Of a stretch of 64,000 bases of DNA, positions 28,309 through 40,194 are shown one piece after another. The position numbers and the translations under genes are program-made. The stretch's first letter is position 1. Every line of letters begins with the position of its first letter. The stretch covers positions 36,000,540 to 36,064,539 of the forward strand of contig JAPXFY010000022.1 in assembly GCA_030674185.1 (NCBI GenBank). The letters are read 5' to 3'. The notes under the pieces were generated by a model. That model was not told the DNA's origin. It did not search any database and worked only from the letters and a program-made list of their open reading frames with translations. The stretch comes from Monoplex corrugatus. Its lineage: Eukaryota > Mollusca > Gastropoda > Littorinimorpha > Ranellidae.

Positions 28309-28309
<1 letters not shown>
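27481..28309. other. Unassigned sequence with one dispersed repeat trace
   Basis: No recognisable coding sequence. At 27868-27900 GACAGCGTTCAGG and AGGAACCAGAAA match a short repeat that recurs around 53612-54690. A run of G lies at 28031-28044. Confidence 0.4.
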
Positions 28310-28357
<48 letters not shown>

Positions 28358-28358
28358 T

Positions 28359-28400
<42 letters not shown>
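28310..28400. repeat. GT microsatellite
   Basis: (GT)n with one TTTGTGG interruption near 28354. Confidence 0.95.
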
Positions 28401-28402
<2 letters not shown>

Positions 28403-29917
28403 AAATTCCTTTTCCTGGGTGTTTTATGCTACTAACACCCTATTTGCGGTCTTGTCTGTCTGTCTTTGCTTCTTCTTCAGTCTTTCCATCATGTTCTTTC
28501 TGCAAACCAGACTAATCACTAATCACTTGTGACATTTCCACAAAGCTTCGAGATGCGTGATAAACTACTCTACTGTTGACAATCGCTGGGATGGACATCA
28601 GTCATCTGTTGTGTATTTTGATGACCGATAATTGTGTCCTTTGTTGTATTGATTGACCTGTTCTTCCTTTTCTTTCTTTCTCTGAGTGTGTTTTTCTTTC
28701 ATTTTGATTTGTTTTTGGTTTGTTTGTTTGTTTGTTTGTTTGTTCGTTTGTGTCAATTTCTTTTTATTGAATTTTTGGGGGGCGGAGGGAAAGGTTTTTG
28801 TCGTATTCTCTTTCTTTCTTTTTCTCCCATGTGGAGATGATTGATTAATCAGAATGGTTAATGTCCTCGACACATCCAAATGTAGTTACATATTTTACAT
28901 ATTGAATATTGTGTGCTTAATGCCTAATGTGTGTTACGGTAAAAGCTGGCTTTTTATGAAGGGTGAGTTTTTCTGTTTGGAGTTTTTGGCAAGTATAGAA
29001 ATAGCTCAAGTAGTTGTCTGGGCTAGAATAAGTGTTGATCATTTTGGTGAGATAAACTCCTGCTTGAAAAATGTTTTTGGTATGATGCGGATGTGCGTGA
29101 GTACGTGCAATTGTGCGCGGCTGTTTCGACCTGAGGGCGACACAAGACTTCAGAGGCAGAAGCAGACATGTGCACAGACTTCATTTGAACAAGTGTGTTT
29201 TTATTGTTTGAAATTTGTACATATATCGAGATACTGGACATTAAAGGCAACTATTTTTGTCAGTTCTTTTATGTCCTGTTATGACTTTTGTACACATCTG
29301 TCACGTGAGAACGTGTCAGGTTCAATGTTATTGAGATCACGTCCAATTGATGTCAAAGAACATACCAGAGCTTGAGAACAGGAGAGATATTGATTTGGAT
29401 ATGGACAGGTTAAATAGTGCTGTGTCAATTTCGTCTGACTGGACTGGCCAGATATTTGTTCAGTGTGTTTGTAGAGTGAGACACCTGTGGCAGTTGACCT
29501 GGGTTTTCTCTACACCTTTGTTATGGGTACATGGTCTTCTGTTGCTTCATTTAACTGTTGCCAATACTTTTTGCTGTTATTTAATCGGATTTCTGTAGCA
29601 GCTCTACGTCATCATTGTTTTACACATGTGATTGTGCAGCTGTGTACTTAGCAGCATCGTTTTTCTGGTTAATTTAAACTATTAAGAAATGTATGTGTTT
29701 ACAACCTAATGCTTTCTACTTATATTGTATTGTACCGTGTTATGTCATGGTCTTTTTGAATTGTATTGTATTGTATCATATCGCATTGTCTTGAATTGTT
29801 TTTATTTTGTATCATACTGCGCTGTGACATTGAATACCTTTCTACTGATCAGACGCAGCGCTTAGTGTACAACACCTAAATAGTGTAACACCACCCCCAC
29901 CTCAACCCCAGAGTTAA
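28401..29917. other. Unassigned sequence
   Basis: T-rich with a (TTTG)n run near 28720-28750 and a degenerate TATTG-rich stretch at about 29720-29830. The longest plus frame, 28854-29375, has no recognisable domain. I see no splice-flanked exon pattern or RNA gene that I could defend. Confidence 0.4.
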
Positions 29918-29927
29918 TGTAAAGCAA
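29918..29927. repeat. Orphan start of the 35-bp satellite
   Basis: TGTAAAGCAA immediately left of the LINE matches the satellite unit that resumes at 31541 on its right side. Joined across the LINE, the two edges give a continuous satellite unit. Confidence 0.6.
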
Positions 29928-31540
29928 GGAGATATACAGGAAGATAAACAAAGAAATCAGGAATAGGTGCAATGAAGCTGAGGAAGCTTGGCTGAAAACA
30001 GATTGCAAAGAAATAGATGACCGACACAAAACGGATCCACAGGGTATGTACAGACGAATTGAAGAAATTGTCCACAGGAAAAATACATGCACATCAACTG
30101 GTTGCTTAAAATCGAAAGATGGCACGCTTGTCATGGAAAAAGACAAAGTATTAGACAGATGGGGAGAGTACATTAAAGACCTTTTTGAAGATGACAGAAA
30201 CGAATCAATTTTCATTGCACTTCCAAAGAAGACAGGGGCTATGGAATGTGAACTCCATCGCACAATCAGTTTAATGAGTCACGTAACAAAACTCCTATTA
30301 AGAATAATCATGATGAGGACAAGGAATAGAATCAAAAAGAAATAGCAGAAGAACAGTGTGGATTTGTGGAAGGGAAAGGAACTATTAATGCCATATACAT
30401 CCTAAGAACTATCATAGAGAGGTCAATCGAGGTGAATAAGGATTTATATTTATTATATCTATGCTTTGTTGATTATACCAAGGCTTTCGATCGGGTAAGA
30501 CATGAAGAATTGATCAACCAACTAAAAAGACTCAATATTGATGGAAAAGATCCACGAATAATCAGAAATGTGTATTGGGAACAAACAGCTGCAATGAAAA
30601 TAGAAAACGATATAAGCTCTTTCCAAATTATCAAAAGAGGAGTCAGACAGGGTTGTGTTTTGTCACCAGATCTGTTTTCACTTTACAGCGAAAACATCAT
30701 GAGAAACCTAGAGGAAGACCCTGGATTAAAGGTTGGAGGAAAAATGTTAAACAACATTCGATACGCAGATGACATCATGCCTATTGCAGAAAATGAAAGA
30801 GACCTACAAAATCTTGTGAATGTTCTAGAAATAGAAAGCAAAGGTAAGGGGTTGGAACTAAACAGCAGGAAGACTGAAGTCATGGTGATCAGTAAAAAAC
30901 ATGAAATCCCCTCATGCAAAATAACAGCAAGCGGCACAACCTTGAGACAGGTTGATAAGTTGGGAACGATCATTTCACCAGAGGGCAGATGCACATCAGA
31001 AATAGCCAGCTGAATCGGCCAAGCCAAAACAGCATTCAAGAAGATGACAAGCATTCTTACCAACAAATGCCTATCAATTAACATCAGGAAGAGAGTTCTT
31101 GAATGTTGTATAGAACCAATACTGTTGTACGGTTGTGAGGCGTGGACAGTCAACAAGCAAAGCCGGAACAAGATCGAGGCAGCCGAGATGTGATTTCTAA
31201 GAAGAATGTTGAGAGTTCCATGGACAGCAAAGAAAACAAACGAGACAGTCTTGATGGAGGCAGACACAAGTAGATCACTCATAAGAAAGACTAGGAAAAG
31301 ACAGGCAACATTTATAGGCCATTTTATGAGGAAGGGGGAATTGGAGCACCTGGTCACAACGGGAAAGCTGGAAGGAAAGAGAGCACAAGATAGACCCAGG
31401 GAGAAAATACTAGACGGACTTGCAGAGTGGCTGAAGACAAGGAGGGTGGAAGAGATGCTTGAGGCAACAAGAAGAGATTGAGACAGATGGAAGTCCGTGA
31501 TCGCCAACGCCATGCGGCAGAGCACCTGATGATGATGATG
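29928..31540 (+). pseudogene. RTE-like LINE copy 2, 5'-truncated and decayed
   Basis: Same family as 7062-10438, plus strand, starting inside the linker before the RT. It keeps MYRRIEEIVHRKNTC, the VDYTKAFDRVRHEE block (motif A), GVRQGCVLSPDLFS, the active site RYADD (30760-30775) and the C-terminal EPILLYGCEAWTV. Compared with copy 1 it lacks about 70 codons between DDRNE and SIFIALPKK (near 30208), removing KSPGPDN, without changing frame. Further breaks are a one-base loss near 30337, a stop at 31010 where copy 1 has Arg (a CGA to TGA type change), a stop near 31192 in place of Trp, and another near 31478. The frame ends NAMRQST and the stop is the first TGA of the tail (31528-31540). It cannot be active. 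Confidence 0.9.
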
Positions 31541-32195
31541 AATACGTGATGCTGTCCTGCCATCCTTTGTAAAGCAATACGTGATGCTGTCCTGCCATGC
31601 TTTGTAAAGCAATACGTGATGCTGTCCTACCATGCTTTGTAAAGCAATACGTGATGTTGTCTTGCCATGCTTTGTAAAGCAATACGTGATGTTGTCTTGC
31701 CATGCTTTGTAAAGCAATACGTGATGCTGTCCTGCCATGCTTTGTAAAGCAATACGTGATGTTGTCTTGCCATGCTTTGTAAAGCAATACGTGATGCTGC
31801 CCTGGCATGATTTGTAAAGCAATACGTGATGTTGTCCTGCCATGCTTTGTAAAGCAATACGTGATGCTGTCCTGCCATGCTTTGTAAAGCAATACGTAAT
31901 GCTGTCCTGCCATACTTTGTAAAGCAATACGTGATGCTGTCCTGCCATGCTTTGTAAAGCAATACGTGATGCTGTCCTGCCATGCTTTGTAAAGCAATAC
32001 GTTATGCTGTCCTGCCATGCTTTGTAAAGCAATACGTGATGTTGTCCTGCCATGCTTTGTAAAGCAATACGTGATGTTGTCCTGTCATGCTTTGTAAAGC
32101 AATACGTGATGCTGTCCTGCCATGCTTTGTAAAGCAATACGTGATGTTGTCCTGCCATGCTTTGTAAAGCAATACGTTATGCTGTCCTGCCATGC
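31541..32195. repeat. 35-bp minisatellite E
   Basis: About 18 units of 35 bp, core GTAAAGCAATACGTGATGCT, then GTCCTGCCATGC. Variation is low (GCTGTCC or GTTGTCC/CTT). It begins exactly at the tail of LINE copy 2. No stop codon occurs on the minus strand, so a long minus frame crosses it; I treat that as accidental. Confidence 0.95.
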
Positions 32196-32294
32196 TGTGA
32201 ACTTGGAAACATAATGTACACTTGATGTCAGCAGAATCGCGCACATGTTGGGAATGTCCCAACATCTCGTGTGCCGCTCGGTGCACACAACTCA

Positions 32295-32296
<2 letters not shown>

Positions 32297-32389
<93 letters not shown>
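32297..32389. repeat. CT microsatellite
   Basis: Uninterrupted (TC)n of about 92 bases, followed by pyrimidine-rich sequence to about 32425. Confidence 0.95.
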
Positions 32390-32390
<1 letters not shown>

Positions 32391-32425
32391 CTTTTCCCCT
32401 CTCTCTCCCCTTTGCCCTCTCTCTC

Positions 32426-33482
32426 TCATGTGTTATGGATTAATCAAATGTAAATTTTCAAGTTTTAAGATGATCCTGTGAAAATGCAGAAAATCTCTTC
32501 CTCTACTCCCTCATCGTAATGTGACCTAAAGTGAAGCGGTTTTACTTGTGTCTATGTCTGTGATCAATATTAACAGTAGGGCCTACATGTTATCTGTGCG
32601 CACTGTTTTCCTGTTGTGCAAAACTTATTGATGAACCCTTCAACGGGAACTCCTTGGGCCTGTACTAAAACACCGGCAATGAGTTTGGTCCTGTATTGTT
32701 ACAGTTTGGCGTGTATGAGTGTGTACTTGTGTCCGAGTCACGCTAATCTATTCCAACGCGTTCTGCCCCTATCGCTAAGCACCCACAGTTTATCTTATAG
32801 CTTGTCCTACAACTGTAAAGTTGTTGAGAAGTTAGATGACAAGAGACTGTGCTGCTGCTTTCCGGTCAGCTGAATGAAGATGATACTCGTTCAGCTGTTA
32901 CTCGAGCTGAACTTTTTATGGCCTTGGAGGAGGTCAGGAACTCATTTGAAACCGAAATTTTGTGAAACATGGCCAACAGCTGTACGGCAGATATGTACAG
33001 AAGAAGAATCACACAATAAACACTGTACAGAAGAGTCCAACACTAAGACATTATCCGAAAAAAATTATGTTTATTCAGTAGAATGTCATACCATTAGATA
33101 TGAAGATTGGAAATATACACTAGACATTTTGAGAAATGAAAAGATTTAGAAATGAAGTTTGCCCAATGAAACATAAAAGAGTTGTAATGGAGGAAGGGCT
33201 TGTTTCCTGACGCTGGTTGCCAGTGAGGCCATTGTGATTATGCGGTATACAGTAATAATAATGTCTTTGTTTCTTCTGACAGCGGAAATGCAGATTAGAC
33301 AATGGTTTGTTTGTGGGGAGGAGGATATATGTGTTGCTTTAAACTATCTGTGATGGCTCTTTGCCCGCACAATGCATTACTGCGTACACTCCGCATTGAT
33401 ACAGTGACAGTGGCACTTTGAGATACTGTGTCTGCCGTGGTTGTCTGTCTTGTCTGTCTGTCTGCCTGTCTTTATGGACTTT
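32426..33482. other. Unassigned sequence
   Basis: No frame above about 90 codons and no recognisable domain. A TCTG-rich patch lies at 33440-33475 next to the LINE fragment. Confidence 0.4.
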
Positions 33483-33872
33483 CATCATCATCATGTGCCC
33501 TGCCGCATGGCGTTGGCGATCATGGCCCTCCATACGAATCCATCCATTGTCGCTGCAAGTACATTTCCAACCTAGTCTGTCCTTAGTCACCCTGCAAGTC
33601 CGTCCAATATTTTCTCCCTGGGTCTACCTGGTGTTCTCTTTCTCTCCAGCTTTCCTGTTGTGACCAGGTACTCTCTTCCTGATGTTAATTGATAGGCATT
33701 TGCTGGTAAGAACGCTTTTGATCTTCTTGAATGGTGTTTTGGCTTGGCCGATTCTACTGGCTATTTCTGATGTTCATCTGCCGACTGGTAAGATAACCGT
33801 TCCCAGACATTTAAACTTATAAACTTGGTTGAAAGTTGTGCCATTTGCAGTTATTTTGCATGAGGGGATTTG
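33483..33872 (-). mobile_element. RTE-like LINE copy 3, 3' fragment with internal deletion
   Basis: Minus-strand 3' end of the RTE family. The (ATC)n tail is at 33483-33494, then the sequence for the last residues, and the family's C-terminal part. Relative to copy 1, about 240 bases are missing at about 33670, where GTGACCAGGTA is joined to CTCTCTTCCTGATG. It stops near GAGGGGATTT at 33870. No open frame survives. Confidence 0.85.
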
Positions 33873-34010
33873 TGGGTTTTATATAACATAAAATAAACTC
33901 TCTCTGGGTACACTGTTGGAACATGTCCCATCTCTCTTTCTTTTTTCCCCTTTCTCTATTGACATCACATACACGCATATCATGTCACATTGTCAGTAAC
34001 AGTTTTTGCT

Positions 34011-34035
34011 CTCTGTCTGTCTGTCTATCTGTCTA

Positions 34036-34112
<77 letters not shown>

Positions 34113-34271
34113 TCTCTCTCTCTCTCTCACTCTCACTCTCTTGCTCGCTCGCTGTCTCTGACACTGTCTCCGTCTGCCCAACTTTCTCTGTCTGTATAGT
34201 AGGTACTATACTATTTGTCTGTCCTTCTTTTTATCTTCTTCACAATTAGTGTCTGCCTCTGTCTCTATTTG

Positions 34272-34332
<61 letters not shown>

Positions 34333-34415
34333 GCTCGCTCGCTGTCTCTGTCTGCCTATCTCTCTCTGTATCTCTTTTCCTCTTTCTCAAAATTACTGTC
34401 TGTCTATGCCACTGC

Positions 34416-34454
<39 letters not shown>

Positions 34455-34480
34455 TCTCTCTTTCTTTCTTTCTTTCTATT
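34011..34480. repeat. Cluster of CT, CTGT and TG microsatellites
   Basis: CTGT/CT repeats at about 34011-34166, (CT)n at about 34262-34340, (TG)n at about 34420-34453 and TTTC repeats to 34478, with short linkers. Confidence 0.9.
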
Positions 34481-34846
34481 TATCTCCGTGTGTACAATGC
34501 GAAAAGCAAGACATTAATAACGTTCCAAATATATTACCGCCAAGGCACTGATTTAAGGGAAACGTGTGCTAGGAATGGATAGAGGAGAAATTTGAAATTG
34601 TCTAGTGTGCCCAAGGAAAATGTTACTGATGTTTTCAATCAGCTCATCTACTCTTCCCTGTCTTCCCTACCACCACTAACTGTCTGTGCACAATGTGCAC
34701 GAAAGACATTCAATACTTCTGCGATATTGTCTCCTTTAAGGAATGTGACCTCTTCCCCTTCCCCCAGGCCGGCAGAATTACACTCCCAACCCTAGCAACA
34801 GTGACCATCAAGTCACCAACCAGTACAACACAACTGGAAAATAACG
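34481..34846. other. Unassigned sequence before minisatellite D
   Basis: Nothing recognisable. An open plus frame from 34693 continues into the minisatellite, but the upstream part shows no known domain. Confidence 0.4.
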
Positions 34847-36062
34847 CTCCTTCAACATCTTCCATGTCCAACAGTATCAATTCCCCTCAACATCTTCCAT
34901 GTCCAACAATATCAGTTCCCCTCAACCTCTTCCATGTCCAACAATATCAGTTCCCCTCAACCTCTTCCATGTCCAACAATATCAGTTCCCTCAACCTCTT
35001 CCATGTCCAACAATATCAGTTCCCTTCAACATCTTCCATGTCCAACAATATCAGTTCCCCTCAACATCTTCCATGTCCAACAATATCAGTTCCCCTCAAC
35101 CTCTTCCATGTCCAACAATATCAGTTCCCCTCAACCTCTTCCATGTCCAACAATATCAGTTCCCCTCAACATCTTCCATGTCCAACAATATCAGTTCCCC
35201 TCAACCTCTTCCATGTCCAACAATATCAGTTCCCCTCAACCTCTTCCATGTCCAACAATATCAGTTCCCCTCAACCTCTTCCATGTCCAACAATATCAGT
35301 TCCCCTCAACCTCTTCCATGTCCAACAATATCAGTTCCCTTCAACCTCTTCCATGTCCAACAATATCAGTTCCCTTCAACCTCTTCCATGTCCAACAATA
35401 TCAGTTCCCCTCAACATCTTCCATGTCCAACAATATCAGTTCCCCTCAACATCTTCCATGTCCAACAATATCAGTTCCCCTCAACATCTTCCATGTCCAA
35501 CAACATCAGTTCCCCTCAACCTCTTCCATGTCCAACAATATCAGTTCCCCTTAACATCTTCCATGTCCAACAACATCAGTTCCCCTCAACCTCTTCCATG
35601 TCCAACAATATCAGTTCCCCTCAACATCTTCCATGTCCAACAACATCAGTTCCCCTCAACCTCTTCCATGTCCAACAATATCAGTTCCCCTCAACCTCTT
35701 CCATGTCCAACAATATCAGTTCCCCTCAACCTCTTCCATGTCCAACAATATCAGTTCCCCTCAACATCTTCCGTGTCCAACAATATCAGTTCCCCGAAAC
35801 CTTTTCTTTGTTCAACAATGATCAGTTTCCAGCAACCTTTTCTTTGTCCAACAATATCAGTTCCCCTCAACCTTTTCCATGTCCAACATCAGTTCCCCTC
35901 AACAGCTTCCGTGTCCAACAATATCAGTTCCCCAAAACTTTTCTTTGTCCAACAATAATCAATTTTCCGCAACTTTTCTTTGTTCAACAATGGTCAATTT
36001 CCCGCACCTTTTCTTTGTTCAACAAAGATCAATTTCCCGCACCCCTTTTTTGTTCAGCAATG
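34847..36062. repeat. 35-bp minisatellite D
   Basis: About 34 units of 35 bp, core TTCCATGTCCAACAATATCA followed by GTTCCCCTCAAC and CTC or ATC. Units 1-26 are almost identical; from 35800 they become TTTTCTTTGTTCAACAATG types with 35-36-bp spacing and decay to 36062. The unit has no stop in any forward frame, so three overlapping frames of 200-420 codons run through it, each reading the same 35-residue cycle. It is the same length as minisatellite E at 31541 but unrelated in sequence. Confidence 0.95.
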
Positions 36063-36703
36063 ATCTCCCATTACATATCTCATTTCCTGATGTAACATGT
36101 GGCATGTTTGCTGATGATGCAAGTCTTTGTACTGATGGAATTTGTGTGATTCACATCAATCATATATCGCTGAAAAACTTGTTTGATGTTTCTAATTGCT
36201 CCTCAGACAGTGCCGTGTCACTAAATCCACCCCAACCCCCCATCCAAAAACAAAAACAAAACAAAAAACAAGTAAAGCGGTGTAACTACCTGACGAAAGC
36301 ATCGGGGAAAACTGCCGTGAAAATACTAAAGGATGCACTGCAGGTGACATACAGGCAACAAAATTTTGTTGCCAGTCCCTCTTCCATTTTCTATCATGTC
36401 AAATGTAACAAGTGCATTTTAATTATATAAAACTATTTGTTATAAAGCTCTTTTATATCTAAAGCAAAACGTCTCCTGCGAAGAGAATCGTGAATCAAAC
36501 TCTAGAAAGGGGACCCTGTGTTGCCAAAAACGAGACTGAATCTTCATGAAGCTAGTTTAGCATATTCTTGTACAAACTTTTAATGATTTACCAGCAAAAA
36601 TGTTTGAAATGAAATATAGTAATCGTGCTTATGTCCATAATTAAATGTTTAATGTGTATTGATGTCTGCAATTAAATGTTTTTTATTTTTGGGTCTTTGA
36701 GAT
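36063..36703. other. Unassigned AT-rich sequence
   Basis: No recognisable frame or repeat beyond A-rich runs near 36245-36270. Confidence 0.4.
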
Positions 36704-36724
36704 TCTCTCCCTCCCTCCCTCCCT

Positions 36725-36774
<50 letters not shown>
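36704..36774. repeat. CCCT/CT microsatellite
   Basis: (CTCC)n followed by (CT)n. LINE sequence begins at its right edge. Confidence 0.9.
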
Positions 36775-36775
<1 letters not shown>

Positions 36776-38275
36776 GGCACGGTGTACAGATTATCCCAGG
36801 AGCTATTGAATTTTTTTTGATGTTATTTGCGGATGATGTGGTACTTATCTCAGATACAGCTGTCGGACTACAAAATCAGTTAAACATTCTAAAACAAGAA
36901 GCAGACAGATTATATTTGAGTGTTAATCTTGATAAAACTAATATACTTGTTTTCCGTAAGGGTGGGCACCTTTCAAAAAATAAAAATTGGCGGTATGGGG
37001 ATTGTCAGCTTAAAGTGATTAATTCGTATAAATATCTTGGGCTGATTTCTACTACGAAATTAAGCCTAACAGCAGCCTGGATTGAAATGTGTACGAAAGC
37101 AAAAAGGGGCGTAATTGAAATATTGAGAGCGATGAAAAACTTAAAATCTGTTGACCCCTCTCTTTATTGGAAGCTTTTCGATACACAAATTGAACCAATA
37201 CTAACATATGCAGGAGAAGTCTGGGGTACTTTAGAAAATAAACACATGGAAATTGTACATACATTTGCAATCAAACGTTTCCTCAATGTGCCAATTCATT
37301 CTTCTAATAAAATGGCGTATGGAGAAAGTGGCAGATATCCGCTAAGTATTCGTATAAACGTTAAGTGCATGAAGTACTGGCTAAGAATTTTGAAACTACC
37401 AACAACAAGATTATGTAGACAGGCTTATGATATGACGCTACACGAACACGAAAGAGGAAAACATAATTGGATAAACAATTTAAAGAACATTTTGACAAAT
37501 AATGGTTTTGGAATAGTTTGGATTAGTCAGGGTGTAGGCAGTGAAATTGTATTTTTATCCGAACTCAAAGACCGTTTAATTAGCTCTTATAAACAAATTG
37601 GCATTCCCAGGTAGGAGAAGATCCAAAATGTGCATGGTATTTCTCCTTTAAAAATATTTTCCAGGCAGAAAAATATCTTTCAGTTGTTACAAATAGATGG
37701 CACCGGAGCCTACTTGCAAGTTTTAGAACAAGAACACTTGGTCTTGATGAGAGTCAAAGATCGTTTCAGCGGAGCAGTGAGGATGGTTTGCTTTGTAGAT
37801 TATGCCACCAAGAAAAGGAAGACGAAAATCATTTTATTTCGAATGTGAAGCTTATAGTACTGTTAGAAAAAGATGTAATATATTTTCCTCCCCAGCAGCG
37901 TTAAGACATGATCTAAGGTCATTATTAGCATGTTAAAAAACAGAGAATTTATAATCAATCTCTAAATACATCGCGGAAGCACATGAGATACAAAGAAGAA
38001 CATTGCTGCTTTAATTTCAATATGAAAAAGTTTTCTGTTAAGACTAACCGCTTTTTCCTTAACCAAAATAGTACAGGTCAATATTAGGCATAGTTGGATG
38101 GTCACGCATGTCCACTTCTGCTGTAAAACTGTTGTTTTGATATTGTGATTATTATTTTTCTTTTTTCTGTTTCCTTTATTTGTTTCCCTTTATTTCCATT
38201 TGTTGCCAGCATGAGAGGGATGAGTTATACCCTTTGCCGCTAAAACCATGTATATGGTTACGTCAATAAATGGCG
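36775..38275 (+). pseudogene. LINE 3' half with RT C-terminal region
   Basis: A non-LTR element truncated just upstream of the RT active site. The plus frame to 37614 contains LFADDVVLISD, NLDKTNILVFRKGG, INSYKYLGLI, the thumb-like IEPILTYAGEVWG and KRFLNVPIHSSNKMAYGES. A one-base loss near 37597 shifts the frame; the next frame (about 37600-37857) continues with WYFSFKNIF and ends in a Cys/His knuckle CRLCHQEKEDENHF, a common C-terminal feature of such elements. After that comes an AT-rich 3' region ending in GTCAATAAA near 38272. It is neither the RTE family nor the L1-like one at 54801; a Jockey/CR1/I-like group is likely but unresolved. No target duplication was found. Confidence 0.8.
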
Positions 38276-38295
38276 CGCTTTAGTGCGTGTCAAGC

Positions 38296-38296
38296 G

Positions 38297-38366
<70 letters not shown>

Positions 38367-38448
38367 TTGGTGCGTGTGTGAATCTGTGTGTACGTGTGTT
38401 TGTTTGTTTGTATATCTTGTTGTTGTTGCTGTTGTATGAGTGCGACTC

Positions 38449-38488
<40 letters not shown>

Positions 38489-38616
38489 GAAGAGAGAGGG
38501 CGAAGAGAGTAAGTGAGTGAGTGAGTGAGTGAGTGAGTGAGTGTGTGAATGAATCAGAGTGTTTATGCGTGTGTGTGCGTGCTTGTATGTGTGTGAATTT
38601 GTGTGTGTGTGTGTGC

Positions 38617-38666
<50 letters not shown>
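38296..38666. repeat. Compound microsatellites CT, GT, GA, GAGT, GC
   Basis: (CT)n 38296-38366, (TG)n and (GA)n 38449-38488, (GAGT)n 38512-38550, and (GT)n with an inner (GC)n at about 38614-38630 to 38666. The alternating GT/GC tract is the classic kind that can adopt Z-DNA. Confidence 0.9.
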
Positions 38667-38670
<4 letters not shown>

Positions 38671-39342
38671 CGTGCGCGGGTATTGTGCACGCATACGTGA
38701 TCATTTCTATATGTTTTGTGTTGGGCTTGGACGCGTGTGTGTTGCTTAATGTGCGTGTGTATGTGTGAAATATGCACATCTGTGCGTGTGTGTGTGTGAG
38801 ATATGCACATCTGTGCGTGTGTGTGTGAAAGAGTATCTTAGCGTGCATACAGTTTCCATGAAGCTGTGATAGTTCGCCAATCGTTGTACAAGTGCCAGCA
38901 TCTACACTGTTAGCCTGCAAAACCCATCTCCAGCTTCAGACTTTATAAATATCCTTCCACCCACTTCCCTTTCTTCTTATCTATCCCTCCTACACACGTC
39001 AGTCTCTATTCCACCCACGGCTTAGCGTTGCTTTGCCTCCGAACTGCGAAAACACAAAAGCAAAATACACATAAAACATGTGTTTAAACCAAGAGTGGGC
39101 TACACGATCACATAACGGAACTTAGGCAAAATCAACACTGAAAGTGTATTTCAGATTAGCACACTCCTTATTTTTTTTCTTTCCAATCTCTCTTAAAAAA
39201 TTCTAAATTTAGATAACAGATTTGCCATGCGTGTGTGTATGGGAGGGGGATGGGGGAGGGGGAGGGTGTGTGTGTGTGTGTTTGATATGTGTGTGCATTT
39301 GTGCGTCTGTGTTTCTTTATGTGTGTTTATAATATGTGTGTT
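38667..39342. other. Unassigned sequence
   Basis: TGTG-rich to about 38825, then ordinary sequence with no recognisable feature, then a G-rich patch at 39240-39266. Confidence 0.4.
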
Positions 39343-39371
39343 TGTGTGTGTGTGTGTGTGTGCGCGCGCGC

Positions 39372-39430
<59 letters not shown>

Positions 39431-39437
39431 TGTGTGT
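39343..39437. repeat. GT microsatellite with GC core
   Basis: (GT)n interrupted by a (GC)n run at 39362-39374. Confidence 0.95.
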
Positions 39438-39678
39438 TGTCAGGCTAAAATTGATTCTGTTTATGGAGCAAGGTAACTTATCTGAGTAACTATGTAAAAT
39501 ATATATATATACATGTATATGCTTACATTCAGAGAAGAACTAATGATCAAGTAATTCTATAATCTCCTTTTTTTTATAAATCATATTGAGAGAGAGAGAG
39601 AAATCGTTTTAAAACGCACAATTCTCATTACAAATCTCTATGCAGCTGAGAAACTAAAACGGCACAGCTGTTGAAACC

Positions 39679-39836
39679 TGTTATATTATGTTTCGTGGTT
39701 GATAGTTGTATATAGCACGTCTCAACGCATGTGAGTTGCTTCATGTCTTTATTCAACCGCCATATCTGGGGAAGCACTTTCTTCAGTGATCTCCCTTAGT
39801 CGTTTACGATAATAACCAAACAAGACAAATGTTATA
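39679..39836 (-). repeat. 3' LTR of the Gypsy element
   Basis: 158 bp matching 44155-44311 with about nine substitutions and two small indels by eye. On the minus strand it should start TGTAACA like the other LTR but starts TATAACA, a G to A change at a position needed for integration. Confidence 0.9.
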
Positions 39837-39847
39837 TCCCCCTTATT
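39837..39847 (-). promoter_or_regulatory. Polypurine tract
   Basis: AATAAGGGGGA on the minus strand, directly upstream of the 3' LTR. This is where plus-strand DNA synthesis is primed in LTR elements. Confidence 0.75.
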
Positions 39848-40194
39848 TTGTAAGAATTTGATCCAGAAAATTAAAGTCCTTCTGAATGCAAGTAAAGCAA
39901 AATTACACTTTAGCTTTAACTTATATTTAAATTCTTAGCCTAAAATTTGCTGGCTGCAATTAAAACAAAAGTTGCACTCAAACTTTAAACTGCCTAAACT
40001 TGGGCACAAGAACATGACTAGACAAAACTCATAATATTGTTACAACAATGGGATGGGTCTGGGCACGTAGGCCTAGGGGCAACTAAAACAATAACATCAT
40101 CAACAAAACAAGTAATTCAAGAATCCATGAAATTTCATTTTCATGCTTTTCCTAGTGAAATGATGTAGTGCTTGGTCGCATATGTATCTGGGTA
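39848..40194 (-). other. Untranslated region between pol and 3' LTR
   Basis: AT-rich, no recognisable frame or motif beyond the PPT at its end. Confidence 0.5.

Noticed and set aside
30683..32158. 491-codon minus frame through minisatellite E and LINE copy 2
   Set aside because: It is antisense to the recognisable RT and runs through a stop-free satellite.
34693..36095. 421-codon plus frame with a 35-residue repeat (possible structural protein)
   Set aside because: All three forward frames are open and read the same 35-residue cycle because the 35-bp unit lacks stops. The upstream part has no known domain.
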